A stretch of 64,000 nucleotides of DNA from Gammaproteobacteria bacterium (GCA_021772935.1 JAJFLA010000015.1:38100-102099), one strand, 5' to 3'. Positions 1-9,732 are shown, numbered from the stretch's first letter. Program-made: numbers and translations. Notes: a model not told the origin generated them from the sequence alone.

Positions 1-1
1 C

Positions 2-859
2 TGGCCAGGGAGCGAGCAGGATTTATCCGAAAGCCTCTCTGCAAACGCATTCTCCCCGTGTTCTTCTTTCTCAGAGCGCAGTGCCGGTTGGGAAGCACCA
101 GGCAACAATGAGGATGACCTGCTGTGCCGGCGGCTCAACGGTGCTGACCTGTTTCAACTTCGTACCCAAAGCCGGGTATTACCAGCCGCCGCGATCAAGG
201 ATGCCGTGGAAGAAAGACTTGTCGAGTTTCGCTCGCGTATGGAAATGGAGCCTACACGTGGTGAACTCCGGCGACTAAAAGAAGAAACCCGGGACAAGCT
301 GTTACCAAAAGCATTGGTAAAATCAGAACGTAATCACGCTTGCTTCATCCACTCAGAGTCACTGCTGGTAATCGATGCGGGTACGATTAGCAAAGCCGAA
401 TGGCTGATTGATCAGTTACGCGCCTGTTTTGATGAGTTTTATTGCACACCATTGACCTTCAATAACTCACCGGCTGATCTGTTGACCGGCATTTTCATGG
501 GCGATTCACCACTGGGCTTTTCATTAGGCCGTGAATGTCGTATGCAGGATATGATGGACAGCAGCTCTGTTGTCAGCTGGCGGGATTTTGAACTCAGTGA
601 CCACTCAATTCGTCAACATGTTGTTGAAGGTATGCGACTGACTCATTTGGGTGTTGGTTTTGATGAGGTGATGAACTGTGTCATTGATCAGGAAGGCGTC
701 GTCAGCAAGGTCAAATTCATCGAGGGTGAAGCGGTGGATAACTGGGGTAGTGAAAGTGCGATGGCAAAACTGGATGCAGATTTTGTCCTGTTAACCGGGG
801 CGGTACGACGTCTGATCGAAGATTTGAAAAAATTACTCGGTGGTTTCGCACATAGCTAA
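2..859 (+). CDS. rdgC: RdgC, recombination-associated nucleoid protein (5' end outside window)
   Basis: RdgC is a ring-forming DNA-binding protein that limits RecA loading in beta- and gammaproteobacteria. The reading frame is open from base 2 to the stop at 857-859 and gives 285 residues. The family is about 300 residues long, so only the first 15-20 residues are missing. Family landmarks are visible: the N-terminal stretch AFSPCSSFSE, the lysine/glutamate-rich helix EERLVEFRSRMEMEPTRGEL, and the C-terminal DADFVLLTGAVRRLIEDLKK followed by LGGFA. A GTG at 206 could start a shorter protein, but the upstream codons clearly belong to the family, so it is not the start. The gene converges with the ABC-F gene that follows. 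Confidence 0.93.
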   Translation, partial: WPGSEQDLSESLSANAFSPCSSFSERSAGWEAPGNNEDDLLCRRLNGADLFQLRTQSRVLPAAAIKDAVEERLVEFRSRMEMEPTRGELRRLKEETRDKLLPKALVKSERNHACFIHSESLLVIDAGTISKAEWLIDQLRACFDEFYCTPLTFNNSPADLLTGIFMGDSPLGFSLGRECRMQDMMDSSSVVSWRDFELSDHSIRQHVVEGMRLTHLGVGFDEVMNCVIDQEGVVSKVKFIEGEAVDNWGSESAMAKLDADFVLLTGAVRRLIEDLKKLLGGFAHS

Positions 860-913
860 GAGCCTCGTAAAACGACACAACCCCGGTTCTTTTTACTCCA
901 GAGTTACTGCGGG

Positions 914-2533
914 CTAGCCCACAGCACGCTGAAGATTAAGATCTTCAATACCCTGGCTACGCAGATATTCATCGTAACTGCCCTTGAAATTAATCACTCC
1001 GTCAGCACGGATATCGATGATACGCGTTGCCAGGGATGAGATAAACTCACGGTCGTGGCTGACAAAAAACAAAGTTCCGGGATAGTTCTCCAACGCCAGA
1101 TTCAGCGCCTCGATCGACTCCATATCCAGATGATTGGTGGGCTCATCCATCAGCATGATATTGGGTCTTTGCAACATCAACTTCCCAAACAGCATACGAC
1201 CCTGTTCTCCACCGGAAATCACTTTGACCGATTTATCAATTTCGTGCCGTGAAAACAATAATCGTCCCAGGGTGCCACGAATGACCTGCTCATCATCATC
1301 CGCCTGCGCCCAATGTGCCATCCATGTGTACAAGTCCTGTTTCTCTTCAAAATCAGCAGAGTGATCCTGGGCGTAATATCCGATGTTGGCATTTTCTGAC
1401 CACTTGTGGCTTCCACTGTCCGCTTCCAGGTCACCCAAAAGTGTACGTAGCAGGGTCGTTTTGCCAATGCCACTGGCACCGATAATGGCCACTCTTTCGC
1501 CCACTTCGATCTGCATATCCAGGGCTTTAAATAATGGTGCCGCATCATAGCCCTTGCTTAAGCCCTCGACCTCAAGCGCCTGGCGATAAAGCTTTTTGTC
1601 CTGATTGAAACGCAGGAATGGGCTTACCCTGCTGGAAGGTTTTACCTCTTCCAACTGGATTTTATCGATTTGCCGCGCACGTGACGTGGCCTGTTTGGCC
1701 TTTGATGCATTGGCACTAAAGCGGCTCACAAACCCCTGTAACTCGGTAATTTGCGCCTTCTTTTTGGCATTGTCAGACATCAGACGTTCACGCACCTGTG
1801 TCGAAGCCGTCATGTACGCATCGTAACTGCCCGGATAGATGCGTAATTCGCCATAATCCAGATCCGCCATGTGTGTGCAAACACTGTTCAGGAAATGACG
1901 GTCATGCGAAATAATGATCATGGTGCTGTTGCGCTGGTTAAGTATTTCTTCCAACCAGCGGATGGTATTTATATCCAGGTTATTGGTCGGCTCGTCGAGC
2001 AACAGGATATCGGGATCGGCAAACAGGGCCTGGGCCAGCAAAACACGTAGCTTCCAGCCAGGTGCTACCTCGGACATGGGTCCAAAGTGCTGGGATTCAG
2101 GAATATCCAGGCCAAGCAGTAATTCACCAGCCCGTGCTTCGGCGCTGTAGCCGTCAAGCTCGGCAAACTCCACTTCAAGTTCGGCCACCTTCATGCCATC
2201 CGCTTCACTCATTTCGAGCAGCGAGTAGATACGGTCACGCTCTTGCTTCACCGCCCACAACTGCTCATAACCCATAATCACAGTATCTATGACCGAATGT
2301 TTCTCAAACGCAAACTGGTCCTGACGTAACTTGCCCAGGCGTTCATCAGCATCCACTTTTACGTGTCCAGCCGTGGCTTCAAGCTCACCACCGAGGATTT
2401 TCATCAAAGTTGATTTACCACTGCCATTGGCGCCTATGAGGCCATAACGGTTGCCATTACCAAACTTGGCAGAGATATTTTCAAATAAAGGCTTGGCGCC
2501 AAATTGCATGGTGATGTTAGCAGTAGTTATCAC
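914..2533 (-). CDS. ybiT: YbiT-type ABC-F ATPase
   Basis: This is a soluble tandem-ATPase protein of the ABC-F class, which acts on ribosomes and not in membranes. Two nucleotide-binding domains are visible. The first has Walker [10 protein letters not shown], signature-region sequence and Walker [13 protein letters not shown]. The second has [22 protein letters not shown] and [13 protein letters not shown] charged linker with [20 protein letters not shown] lies between them. Sequence and length (539 residues) match E. coli YbiT (about 530). The frame stays open to 2656, but the first 41 residues of that version are unlike the family. GTG at 2533 has a GGAA seven bases upstream and places ANITMQFG at the N-terminus as in YbiT. 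ATG at 2557 is the alternative. Confidence 0.93.
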   Translation of the reverse strand: MITTANITMQFGAKPLFENISAKFGNGNRYGLIGANGSGKSTLMKILGGELEATAGHVKVDADERLGKLRQDQFAFEKHSVIDTVIMGYEQLWAVKQERDRIYSLLEMSEADGMKVAELEVEFAELDGYSAEARAGELLLGLDIPESQHFGPMSEVAPGWKLRVLLAQALFADPDILLLDEPTNNLDINTIRWLEEILNQRNSTMIIISHDRHFLNSVCTHMADLDYGELRIYPGSYDAYMTASTQVRERLMSDNAKKKAQITELQGFVSRFSANASKAKQATSRARQIDKIQLEEVKPSSRVSPFLRFNQDKKLYRQALEVEGLSKGYDAAPLFKALDMQIEVGERVAIIGASGIGKTTLLRTLLGDLEADSGSHKWSENANIGYYAQDHSADFEEKQDLYTWMAHWAQADDDEQVIRGTLGRLLFSRHEIDKSVKVISGGEQGRMLFGKLMLQRPNIMLMDEPTNHLDMESIEALNLALENYPGTLFFVSHDREFISSLATRIIDIRADGVINFKGSYDEYLRSQGIEDLNLQRAVG

Positions 2534-2735
2534 AGTGATATTCCGATCAATAGGCATCTGGCGGCCAATAGCCGCACAAACTGGGCAAAATATGGGGATC
2601 GCCAGGGCCATCGATAAGGCACTGGCCATCAGGCAAAATTTAGAATAAAAAACCACAGACAGACCGTCCGGGTCACTTAGGGCTCAAACTGCCTTCAGAT
2701 AATCACGCGCATTCTAGAGAAAAGGCCAGCATTGT

Positions 2736-3854
2736 TCAAGCCCCCGCGGTCTTAAGGCCTTTAAGTTTTTTCATGACCCGGGTCATAGTGTGGTGATGGG
2801 ATGTCAATTTGCCGCCGTAGATACTCAAAACGTTGGGCAATTTTTTGTCACTGTGTAGCACCGTCTCCCGGCTTCGGCTAAACGGGTTGCTGTTGCCAGC
2901 TGGCAAAACCCGTAAGCCGGCAAAGCTCTCAATAACATCTTCACGTTTGGCCTGCGCTTCAAAGTAGTGGTTCCTGGTCTCAAGCAGGTACTCTATCTCC
3001 GCCTCCAGTGGTCTGACCTTTGCCGGATCGCCCTGGTACGGCGTTTCGGTGGTACCAACCATGGTGTTGCTGTGCCAGGGCATGACAAACACAGCACGTT
3101 GGTCCCGAGGGGCTTCCATGTAATAAATACCGCGTTTGAGTTTTCCCGGCACAACAATATGACTGCCCTGAACAAGTTCGATTTGCAATGGTGTTATTGG
3201 CGGGCTCATTTTTTTCAGCACGGTGTTGACCCAGGGACCGCTGGCGTTGACGATCGCCCTGGCCTTCACGTTCTGCACTTCACCCGCCATTTCAAAACGG
3301 ATATCACAATGATCTGCACTGCATTGGGCACCATAAAATGTCGCACCATAATGCACCTGTGCCCCCAGGTGTTCAGCCTCTTCGATGATGCGTCTGGTCA
3401 GCTGTAGATCGTCGGTCTGTGCATCCCAGTATCGGAATACATGCTTCAAGCCTAGCGTCTTCAGGCCATCCAGCTTGGCCCAGTCCTGCCGTGCAATGTG
3501 TTTGAAATCTTTACCGCCGAGCAGTCTGTAAATATTAAGACCAATCGCAATCATCCAGGTTTTACGGCAGGTATGACGGTAAACGGGAATATGGAATGGG
3601 ATGAGTTTGACCAGATCGGGTTGTGTTTTGAGTAACCGCCGGCGCTCACTGAGGCATTCACGCACCAGCCGGAATTGACCACTCTCCAAATAACGCAGTC
3701 CACCGTGTATCAGTTTGGAGGACTTACTGGAGGTACCTTGTGCTGGCCCACTATATTGTTCCAGTACCAACACCCGGCATCCCCGCTGTGCGGCCGCTTT
3801 GGCAATAGTGACGCCGTGAATACCGGCACCGATTACTAGCAGATCATAGTCCAT
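2736..3854 (-). CDS. glpD: FAD-dependent glycerol-3-phosphate dehydrogenase, short form
   Basis: The enzyme oxidises sn-glycerol 3-phosphate to dihydroxyacetone phosphate and passes electrons to the quinone pool from the membrane surface. The N-terminus carries the FAD dinucleotide fold DYDLLVIGAGIHGVTIAK, followed by the family signature SSKSSKLIHGGLRYLE. The C-terminus has the second FAD contact LPNVLSIYGGKLTSH. ATG at 3854 is chosen because GAGAGG lies nine bases upstream; a longer frame reaches 3926. At 372 residues it lacks the C-terminal helical domain of E. coli GlpD (about 500). No glpF or glpK is nearby. A dyad lies in its upstream region. Confidence 0.85.
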   Translation of the reverse strand: MDYDLLVIGAGIHGVTIAKAAAQRGCRVLVLEQYSGPAQGTSSKSSKLIHGGLRYLESGQFRLVRECLSERRRLLKTQPDLVKLIPFHIPVYRHTCRKTWMIAIGLNIYRLLGGKDFKHIARQDWAKLDGLKTLGLKHVFRYWDAQTDDLQLTRRIIEEAEHLGAQVHYGATFYGAQCSADHCDIRFEMAGEVQNVKARAIVNASGPWVNTVLKKMSPPITPLQIELVQGSHIVVPGKLKRGIYYMEAPRDQRAVFVMPWHSNTMVGTTETPYQGDPAKVRPLEAEIEYLLETRNHYFEAQAKREDVIESFAGLRVLPAGNSNPFSRSRETVLHSDKKLPNVLSIYGGKLTSHHHTMTRVMKKLKGLKTAGA

Positions 3855-3931
3855 GGTCGAGCGCCTCTCACGCGAGTCTTTACCCATTGACATTGTGATG
3901 GTGGTTGCCGTTTCAACCAGATCCAATCTAT

Positions 3932-3957
3932 AAAACGGTTATAGAAGTAACTGTTTT
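3932..3957. promoter_or_regulatory. dyad upstream of the glpD-like gene
   Basis: Arms AAAACGGTTA (3932-3941) and TAACTGTTTT (3948-3957) match at nine of ten positions around a six-base spacer. The dyad lies about 80 bases upstream of the GlpD start in an AT-rich stretch. It is a plausible operator, but the regulator is unknown. Confidence 0.4.
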
Positions 3958-4008
3958 AGATAAATAATATCATATAACAGCCCCTTGCAACCGCTGTTGC
4001 CAAGCGGT

Positions 4009-4641
4009 TTATCCAAGCCTGGTTTTCAGGCAGTTTTGAATTTCCCAGAGCGATGTGCGGTAATTCTGATAATCGTGCGCTATGTCTATTTGCTCCGAAC
4101 CCTGTTGTAAAACCAGTGAGGGAAAGCTATTGACATGCAACTTAGCACGTAAAGCCAACTGACGACGTAATTCGGTTTCAGTCTGCGTAGACTTAAGTTG
4201 CTGCAAAAAAGCAGAGCGATCCAGGCCCAGTTCAGCGGCCAGGTCAGCCAGAATGTCCGGATCGGACGGATTCATCGCCCGCAGATAATAGGCTTTCTGA
4301 ATGGCTTCTATCATGGCCTCCTCTGCATCGTGTTGTGATGCAACAATCACAGCACGACTAGCCTTGTAGGTATCACGGCGCGGTTGGCATTGATCCCAGA
4401 AATCAAAATTGAATTCAGTACCGACAGTGACCTGGATCTGTCGCCATTGTGCTTGCACCATACGCCGTGTTTTCTCAGGCATTGCTTGATCGTTATCAGG
4501 TGCAAGACCACCAAGCAGATTTTGCCAGCGAACGGCTTCGGGCAAATTTTCACGCAGTTGCAGCCAACACGGCCAATAGGCCCAGCACCAACTGCACATG
4601 GGATCATGGACGTAATACAGAATGGCTGAAGGTGCAGACAA
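4009..4641 (-). CDS. DsbA-family thioredoxin-fold protein
   Basis: A 210-residue protein with a CxxC active site at the very N-terminus (DPMCSWCW, Cys16 and Cys19) and a cis-proline loop SFPSLVL near residue 175. This is the pattern of the DsbA/FrnE superfamily. There is no signal peptide, so it probably works in the cytoplasm as a disulfide reductase, isomerase or isomerase-like enzyme. It starts eight bases after the stop of the GNAT gene upstream on the same strand, so the two are probably cotranscribed. The substrate is not predictable. Confidence 0.82.
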   Translation of the reverse strand: MSAPSAILYYVHDPMCSWCWAYWPCWLQLRENLPEAVRWQNLLGGLAPDNDQAMPEKTRRMVQAQWRQIQVTVGTEFNFDFWDQCQPRRDTYKASRAVIVASQHDAEEAMIEAIQKAYYLRAMNPSDPDILADLAAELGLDRSAFLQQLKSTQTETELRRQLALRAKLHVNSFPSLVLQQGSEQIDIAHDYQNYRTSLWEIQNCLKTRLG

Positions 4642-4649
4642 AGGTAAGC

Positions 4650-5156
4650 CTAAAGTGTCATCTCGTATTGGACCGCATCAACATCAAATATGTGAAGGGA
4701 TGGCCCTTTCTTCATGCCCAGTTTTTCAACGAGCTTAATCGATGCGATGTTCTCCGGCATAATCAGGGCAACCAGTTTTTTGATCTTCAGATCATCCCTG
4801 GCAAAGTCGACACAGACTTTGGCGGCTTCGGTGCCAATACCCTGCCCCCAGTATTGAGTCAAATAACGATAGCCAACTTCGGGTAAATTGATCTCCGGCA
4901 GATACTTTATGCCACAAAACCCAATCACCTTACCCGTTTCTTTTAACTCAACGGCAAAACGCCCATAGCCATATTTTTCATAGTCGGATAAAGGCCCTTC
5001 TTCGAGCCGTTGTTGAGCTTCTTGCAAATCTTTGGCCGGCGTATCCGCATACTTGATGATGTCCGGATCAGAATTTAGCCTAAACATGATTTGCACATCA
5101 TCATGGGTAAATAATCGTAACCTTAGCCTTGATGTTTCGAGTTGGGTGCGGATCAT
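4650..5156 (-). CDS. GNAT N-acetyltransferase, RimJ/RimL-like
   Basis: A 168-residue acetyl-CoA-dependent acetyltransferase. It opens with TSRLRLRLFTHDDVQIMFRLNSDP, typical of the RimJ/RimL (Acetyltransf_3) branch. The acetyl-CoA loop is visible as YLTQYWGQGIGTEAAKVCVDF, and NIASIKLVEKLGMKK is the usual final motif. It sits between the epimerase gene (28-base gap) and the DsbA-like gene (eight-base gap) on the same strand, a likely three-gene operon. The substrate may be a protein N-terminus or a small amine; the sequence does not decide. Confidence 0.88.
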   Translation of the reverse strand: MIRTQLETSRLRLRLFTHDDVQIMFRLNSDPDIIKYADTPAKDLQEAQQRLEEGPLSDYEKYGYGRFAVELKETGKVIGFCGIKYLPEINLPEVGYRYLTQYWGQGIGTEAAKVCVDFARDDLKIKKLVALIMPENIASIKLVEKLGMKKGPSLHIFDVDAVQYEMTL

Positions 5157-5183
5157 TCTATGGCCTTTCGATTGAAGCAGAAA

Positions 5184-6167
5184 TCATTGAACCGGGTATG
5201 GACCGTCCTGGAATATTTGATCGTGGTAGCCTTTCGAGCCCACGCTTGCTGAAATTGAACTTTGGGGGAAACCACCATTTTTTAAGCCCTTCAGCATGTA
5301 AGCAAAATCATATTTCGGTTGCCAACCAAGCTCCAGCCTGGCAGCAGCATTAACATAAACCCGATCTATTTTATCGAACATTGTCCAACCAAGCTGTTGG
5401 TAGGTTTCAAGGTATTCGGGCATTTTTCTACGCATGACAGCGACTGCATCAGTGTTCAATTCAAGCAAATCTTGAGCTGAAAACGGTGTGGTGGCACTGA
5501 TGATATACCTGCCAAAACCCAAGTCTGGCGCCCGCCGGGCGGCACAAATATGGGCGCTGACCACATCTTCCAGTTCAACCCGTCGAAACAAATATTCATT
5601 GGCCTTTGCGTTCTCGTCAGCGTAGGTCTCACGTTTCAGCTTGTCGTCATCCTCCTCCGGGAAAAACCGGGATGTCCGTAACACGATACAGTTGAGACCG
5701 TGTTTGCGGTGGAACAGGAGACAAAGATCTTCTGCGGCTGTTTTTGTAACACCGTAGATGTTCTTTGGAATGGGTTTTATGTCTTCTGTAACCCATGCTG
5801 CAGGTGTACCAGGCGGGGGTCTCAGGGCATCACCAAACACACTGGTGGTGCTGGTAAATACAAATGCACCGACGTCATTCGCCTTTGCCTGTTCCAACAG
5901 CACCAGCGTACCGGACACGTTGGTCTCAACAAAAGCCTGCATTGAGTGGGTTGCAACATGGGGTTTATGCAGCGTTGCCGTATGGTATACAGCCTCAACC
6001 CCGGACATACACGCTGCGACACATTCGCTATCGGCAACCGAACCCACAACCGTTGTGAAATTGGATGGTTTTACATCAAGCCCGACAACCTCGTGACCCA
6101 TGTCACGAAATGTACGAACCAATGCCTCACCAAGGTGCCCAGAACTGCCAGTGATCAGAATCTTCAT
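5184..6167 (-). CDS. NAD(P)-dependent epimerase/dehydratase (extended SDR)
   Basis: A 327-residue extended short-chain dehydrogenase/reductase. The N-terminal nucleotide loop is MKILITGSSGHLGEALV, the aspartate after beta-2 is VGLDVKPSN, and the catalytic YxxxK is IYGVTKTAAEDL with Ser/Thr (FTSTTSVFG) upstream. The final third contains a bulky substrate domain (ELGWQPKYDFAYML). The frame is open to 6224, but the extra 19 residues precede the Rossmann motif and look like untranslated leader, so ATG at 6167 is preferred. The substrate is probably a nucleotide sugar or similar; no sugar-pathway neighbours confirm it. Confidence 0.87.
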   Translation of the reverse strand: MKILITGSSGHLGEALVRTFRDMGHEVVGLDVKPSNFTTVVGSVADSECVAACMSGVEAVYHTATLHKPHVATHSMQAFVETNVSGTLVLLEQAKANDVGAFVFTSTTSVFGDALRPPPGTPAAWVTEDIKPIPKNIYGVTKTAAEDLCLLFHRKHGLNCIVLRTSRFFPEEDDDKLKRETYADENAKANEYLFRRVELEDVVSAHICAARRAPDLGFGRYIISATTPFSAQDLLELNTDAVAVMRRKMPEYLETYQQLGWTMFDKIDRVYVNAAARLELGWQPKYDFAYMLKGLKNGGFPQSSISASVGSKGYHDQIFQDGPYPVQ

Positions 6168-6261
6168 AAGCGGAGCAATGTAGTTGTGTTCAGATAAGAA
6201 AACAACCCCTGAAACCAAAATCATGGCAGGATGTCATTCATCAATTTCTTGAAAGCCAATT

Positions 6262-7236
6262 ATGAACAAGTCCGGGTCAAATGCTTTAGAACAAAATACG
6301 ATGAAAGCCATCGCTATGATGAGTCTGGCTGTTTGTCTTTTATCCGCCATGGACCTTGGACTCAAGCAACTTGTGCAACACTACTCGAGTATGCAGGTGG
6401 TCTTTTTGCGTTGTCTAAGTTCTGCGCCTTTATTGGCACTGTGGATGTTGGCACGCAACCGTCAGGCTTTTCGGGTCAAGTATCCTGCCGACCATCTGCT
6501 GCGTGCATTGATTGGCCTTTTCATGCTATTTGGCGTCGGCGAATGTTTTCGGGAACTGCAACTGGCCGACGCCTACGCTATTTTCTTCGCTGCACCTTTG
6601 CTGATAACGCTGTTGTCGGGCCCGATTCTGGGTGAAAAGGCAGGACCGTACCGCATCGCTGCTGCCGCGGTGGGATTTGTGGGCGTATTAATTGTTTTGC
6701 AGCCAGGTATGGGTAGCCAACTGATTTCTTATGGCTCGGCAATGGGCTTGCTTGCAATGGTGGCCTACGCATTCCTGGCCCTGTTGCTGCGACGTATGGG
6801 CCACCATGACAGCACCGTGGCCATCGCATTCTGGTTTATGGCCCTGGTGGGGCTGGGTGCCGGACTGTTTTCGATCTTTGATTGGCAACCATTTCAGTGG
6901 CGGCACTGGCCCTGGATAGCCCTGCTTGCCGTGACCGGCACTTTTGGCCAGCTCATGTTGACGGGTGCATTCAAGCGGGCATCGGTCGCGGTGGTTGCAC
7001 CAATTGATTACACCCACATGATTTGGGCCGTGATTTATGGTTATGTGTTTTGGGGGCATCTACCTGGCTTCAACACCTGGATCGGTACCACTGTTATTGT
7101 AAGTTCCGGCCTCTACATCATCTTCCGTGAGCACCGTGTCAAACAACGCCAACTGGCGGCTGCAGCGGTTAGCTCATTTTCACCTACCTATCCGACGCAG
7201 GAAAACAGCGGTACGCAGGATTCAACGGACAGGTAA
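6262..7236 (+). CDS. DMT-superfamily EamA transporter
   Basis: An inner-membrane protein of 324 residues with about ten hydrophobic segments arranged as two EamA repeats, roughly residues 14-150 and 165-300. The repeats are recognisable by MDLGLKQLVQHYSSMQVVFLRC and GTFGQLMLTGAFKRASVAVVAP. Such proteins usually export metabolites or amino acids. ATG at 6301 (MKAIAMMSL) is an equally plausible start. The gene diverges from the epimerase operon and is followed by the glycosyltransferase 91 bases downstream. The substrate is unknown. Confidence 0.85.
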   Translation: MNKSGSNALEQNTMKAIAMMSLAVCLLSAMDLGLKQLVQHYSSMQVVFLRCLSSAPLLALWMLARNRQAFRVKYPADHLLRALIGLFMLFGVGECFRELQLADAYAIFFAAPLLITLLSGPILGEKAGPYRIAAAAVGFVGVLIVLQPGMGSQLISYGSAMGLLAMVAYAFLALLLRRMGHHDSTVAIAFWFMALVGLGAGLFSIFDWQPFQWRHWPWIALLAVTGTFGQLMLTGAFKRASVAVVAPIDYTHMIWAVIYGYVFWGHLPGFNTWIGTTVIVSSGLYIIFREHRVKQRQLAAAAVSSFSPTYPTQENSGTQDSTDR

Positions 7237-7327
7237 GAATATTTGCAACTGGAACATTGTATTTGACCGTCCCGACCGATAGTCTTGCCAAAGCTATTCA
7301 TTATCATTTAAGCCGGGATATAAGCTG

Positions 7328-8017
7328 ATGAATCTATCTGTCATCATCCCTTGTTACAATGAAGTCAACACCATTGAAAAGCTTGTTGACTCGGTCATCA
7401 AAGCAACCAATTCTGAAAGTGAAATCATTATCGTTGATGACGGTTCAACCGATGGAACTCGACAACTTCTGCAAGAAACTATCGAAGGCAAACTTGCGCG
7501 GGTAATTTATCAGCCAGACAACCAGGGCAAAGGTTCAGCATTACGCAGTGGTTTTGCCGCAGCGACAAAAGATATCGTGATCATACAGGACGCAGATTTT
7601 GAGTATGACCCTCGTGATTACCCGATCATGATAGAACCCATACTCAATGACCAGGCTGATATTGTTTATGGCTCCCGATTCAAGGGAAACAGGCCTCAAC
7701 GCGTGCTTTATTTCTGGCACCGGGTAGGTAATGGCCTGCTTACTTTAATGTCCAATATTTTCACCAATCTTAACCTCACCGATATGGAAACCGGTTACAA
7801 AGCGTTCAAGCGCGAGGTGATACAGTCGATCAAGATTGAAGAAAACCAGTTTGGTTTTGAACCGGAAATTACCGCAAAAATTGCACATGGTAACTATCGG
7901 ATTTGCGAGGTAGGCATAGCTTACTTCGGTCGCACCTATGCAGAAGGCAAGAAAATTGGTTGGAAAGATGGCTTTTGGGCCATCTGGTGCATCCTGAAAT
8001 ATAATCTGCGGCGATAG
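7328..8017 (+). CDS. Family-2 glycosyltransferase, DPM1/polyprenyl-phosphate type
   Basis: A 229-residue GT-A fold enzyme. The N-terminal SVIIPCYNEVNTIEKLV is the GT2 nucleotide-sugar strand, IIIVDDGSTDGT is the first Asp motif, and IIQDADFEYDPRDYP carries the metal-binding DAD. METGYKAFKREV and the Phe-rich EENQFGFEPEITAKIA are typical of dolichyl/undecaprenyl-phosphate mannosyltransferase-like proteins. No transmembrane tail is present, so it is a soluble or peripheral enzyme making a lipid-linked sugar. The convergent membrane protein at 8332-9732 could be the partner that uses the lipid donor, but that link is inference. Confidence 0.88.
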   Translation: MNLSVIIPCYNEVNTIEKLVDSVIKATNSESEIIIVDDGSTDGTRQLLQETIEGKLARVIYQPDNQGKGSALRSGFAAATKDIVIIQDADFEYDPRDYPIMIEPILNDQADIVYGSRFKGNRPQRVLYFWHRVGNGLLTLMSNIFTNLNLTDMETGYKAFKREVIQSIKIEENQFGFEPEITAKIAHGNYRICEVGIAYFGRTYAEGKKIGWKDGFWAIWCILKYNLRR

Positions 8018-8031
8018 GCTTCACACACTGG

Positions 8032-8315
8032 TGTCATGTCAAGCCTGTAGTGTAGGGTTCAGAGCTACCCAGATGGTCCAAGACAAGACGCAGTCCGCAG
8101 AGAATGGCTTGTCCTTTTCAAGGGCTGCAACACCGTATTGGAGCATCTGGGTAGCTCCCTTCGGGCAAGCCGTGAAGCGGTCGTTCGCGGTGTTACGCCT
8201 CTGGACAAGGACCAGGCCATTGCCGGCGAGACGTGCCTCGCCTCAAGCGCCTACTCTTGGTGCGCCCAACCGCTTCACGGCTCGCTGAACCCCACACTAC
8301 AGGCTTGACATGACA
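8032..8315. mobile_element. 284-bp non-coding inverted-repeat element (MITE-like), copy 1
   Basis: Terminal inverted repeats of 31 bases lie at 8032-8062 and 8285-8315 with one mismatch, beginning TGTCATGTCAAGCC. The flanks are CTGG (8028-8031) and CTAG (8316-8319). Further perfect inverted pairs are nested inside: 8063-8075 with 8144-8156, and 8169-8180 with 8270-8281. A core shared with two other places in the window, TCAAGCGCCTACTCTTGGTG on this strand, starts at 8243. The element sits exactly between two convergent genes and contains no credible ORF. It has the size and structure of a non-autonomous transposable element or a mobile structured RNA. Confidence 0.75.
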
Positions 8316-8331
8316 CTAGCTTGAATTTGCC

Positions 8332-9732
8332 CTAATGTTGATCCTTTGTCTTGCGTCTGGCATCGATCAACATCGCATGGCGGAAGGTCAAACCCTGAAA
8401 TTGTTTGGTTTCAATCTGCCTAAACCGGTGTGCGTAGGCGAAAATTGGGTAATTGAAATACTTGTAACGTGTTGAAGCATAACGCTGCTGGTTGTAATCA
8501 AGTACTGAGCCGCTGGGTGGACCATGTATTACAGATGCCGTTTCAAGTGAAAACTCCGGCTGTTGTGTCTGTAGCATCAAATAGAAATAACTGCTAACGG
8601 TAAGCAGGGAAAACAATATCACCGGCCAGACCAAAATTCGAACCAACGGTCGTATGATCACACCACCCAGCATGAATGCCATCAGCAGCAAAGGCGTAAG
8701 CACCCGTCCACCTGAATTGATCACTCCAAAAAAATGGTAAGGCGCGAGTAAATAAAAGAGGACAATTAAAAGCATAGAAATCGCCCAGGTTGCACGCAAT
8801 AGCGGCACCTCACTACTGACATACTGATCATCTTTCAGGTATTTCCAGCAAACACCGAGCACTATCGCTGCAAGCATCGCCACCACGGCAATATTACCGA
8901 TAACACCCAACCAGTAAATCCACGCATGGTTCTCCAACAGGCTGGTACCACCGGGCAAAACAAAATTTTTGAAAGGGCCCAGCATTACCGGGTAAGCTGC
9001 CTTGTAACTTAGGGCCTCGCGCAATCCACTCCAGATCGCATCAATCCGCTGCGGCTCGACCTGTGCAAGATGACGACCCACAAGGAACCACAGGGAACAC
9101 AGTGTGGCTGGTAGCAAACCAGCCACAATCGTTTTATCCCAACGTAGCAACAGTCTGATACCCAGCACCAATCCGTAAACCAGAAAAATAATGGCATGCG
9201 AGAAAAAAATCGCCAAACCGAATACCGCGACCACCACACCTGAGGTCTGTTGCCGGTAAATCGCAAAAAACCAGGTAAGGAAAAACAAGGCCAATTGATA
9301 ACTGACAAAACCATGCCAGAAAAAAGTCGTCAAGCCAGTTGACGCATACAGAACCAGGGATGCCGCTCCACGCCATTGAGGGTCCACAAAACGGGCGCTA
9401 AAAAGTCTGATAACCCAGAACCAAGCCAGCAACATCAAAATCAGAAAAGCCTTACCGGCCCAAAAAGGTGCGAAAACAAAACTCAAACCAGTCAACAACA
9501 TCGTTGCCAGCGAGTTAGGAACGGGGTAGCTGGCCATTGTGAAGTGAGAAACAGCCGCGGGATTCAACAAAATTTGCTTAACAATCTGACCCTGATACAA
9601 CCATTCTGCAAAATCATGCAGGTAGGGGGCTCTGGCTATGATAATTGCCAGCACCATCAGTACGATCAGTATGCCCAGCAATATATCGTAAAGCCCTGGC
9701 TGAAAACGTATTGACTTCATTAATTTAGTCAT
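8332..9732 (-). CDS. Polytopic membrane protein, possible PMT/GT-C-like
   Basis: A 466-residue inner-membrane protein with roughly ten to twelve hydrophobic helices from residue 14 to about 400, and a soluble C-terminal tail containing QQRYASTRYKYFNYPIF. The early loop ARAPYLHDFAEWLYQGQIV has an acidic-residue arrangement like the first periplasmic loop of GT-C glycosyltransferases, but I see no decisive family motif. The neighbouring GT2 enzyme, which would make a lipid-linked sugar, makes a glycosyltransfer role conceivable. The start could instead be ATG at 9720. Best treated as uncharacterised. Confidence 0.7.
   Translation of the reverse strand: MTKLMKSIRFQPGLYDILLGILIVLMVLAIIIARAPYLHDFAEWLYQGQIVKQILLNPAAVSHFTMASYPVPNSLATMLLTGLSFVFAPFWAGKAFLILMLLAWFWVIRLFSARFVDPQWRGAASLVLYASTGLTTFFWHGFVSYQLALFFLTWFFAIYRQQTSGVVVAVFGLAIFFSHAIIFLVYGLVLGIRLLLRWDKTIVAGLLPATLCSLWFLVGRHLAQVEPQRIDAIWSGLREALSYKAAYPVMLGPFKNFVLPGGTSLLENHAWIYWLGVIGNIAVVAMLAAIVLGVCWKYLKDDQYVSSEVPLLRATWAISMLLIVLFYLLAPYHFFGVINSGGRVLTPLLLMAFMLGGVIIRPLVRILVWPVILFSLLTVSSYFYLMLQTQQPEFSLETASVIHGPPSGSVLDYNQQRYASTRYKYFNYPIFAYAHRFRQIETKQFQGLTFRHAMLIDARRKTKDQH

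Noticed and set aside
2534..2656. N-terminal 41-residue hydrophobic extension of the ABC-F protein resembling a signal peptide
   Set aside because: ABC-F proteins are cytoplasmic, the extension is absent from the family, and a GTG with a ribosome-binding site lies at the family N-terminus (2533).
8031..8288. 85-codon open frame inside the inverted-repeat element
   Set aside because: It runs through the terminal repeat and hairpins, has no ribosome-binding site and no protein-like conservation.
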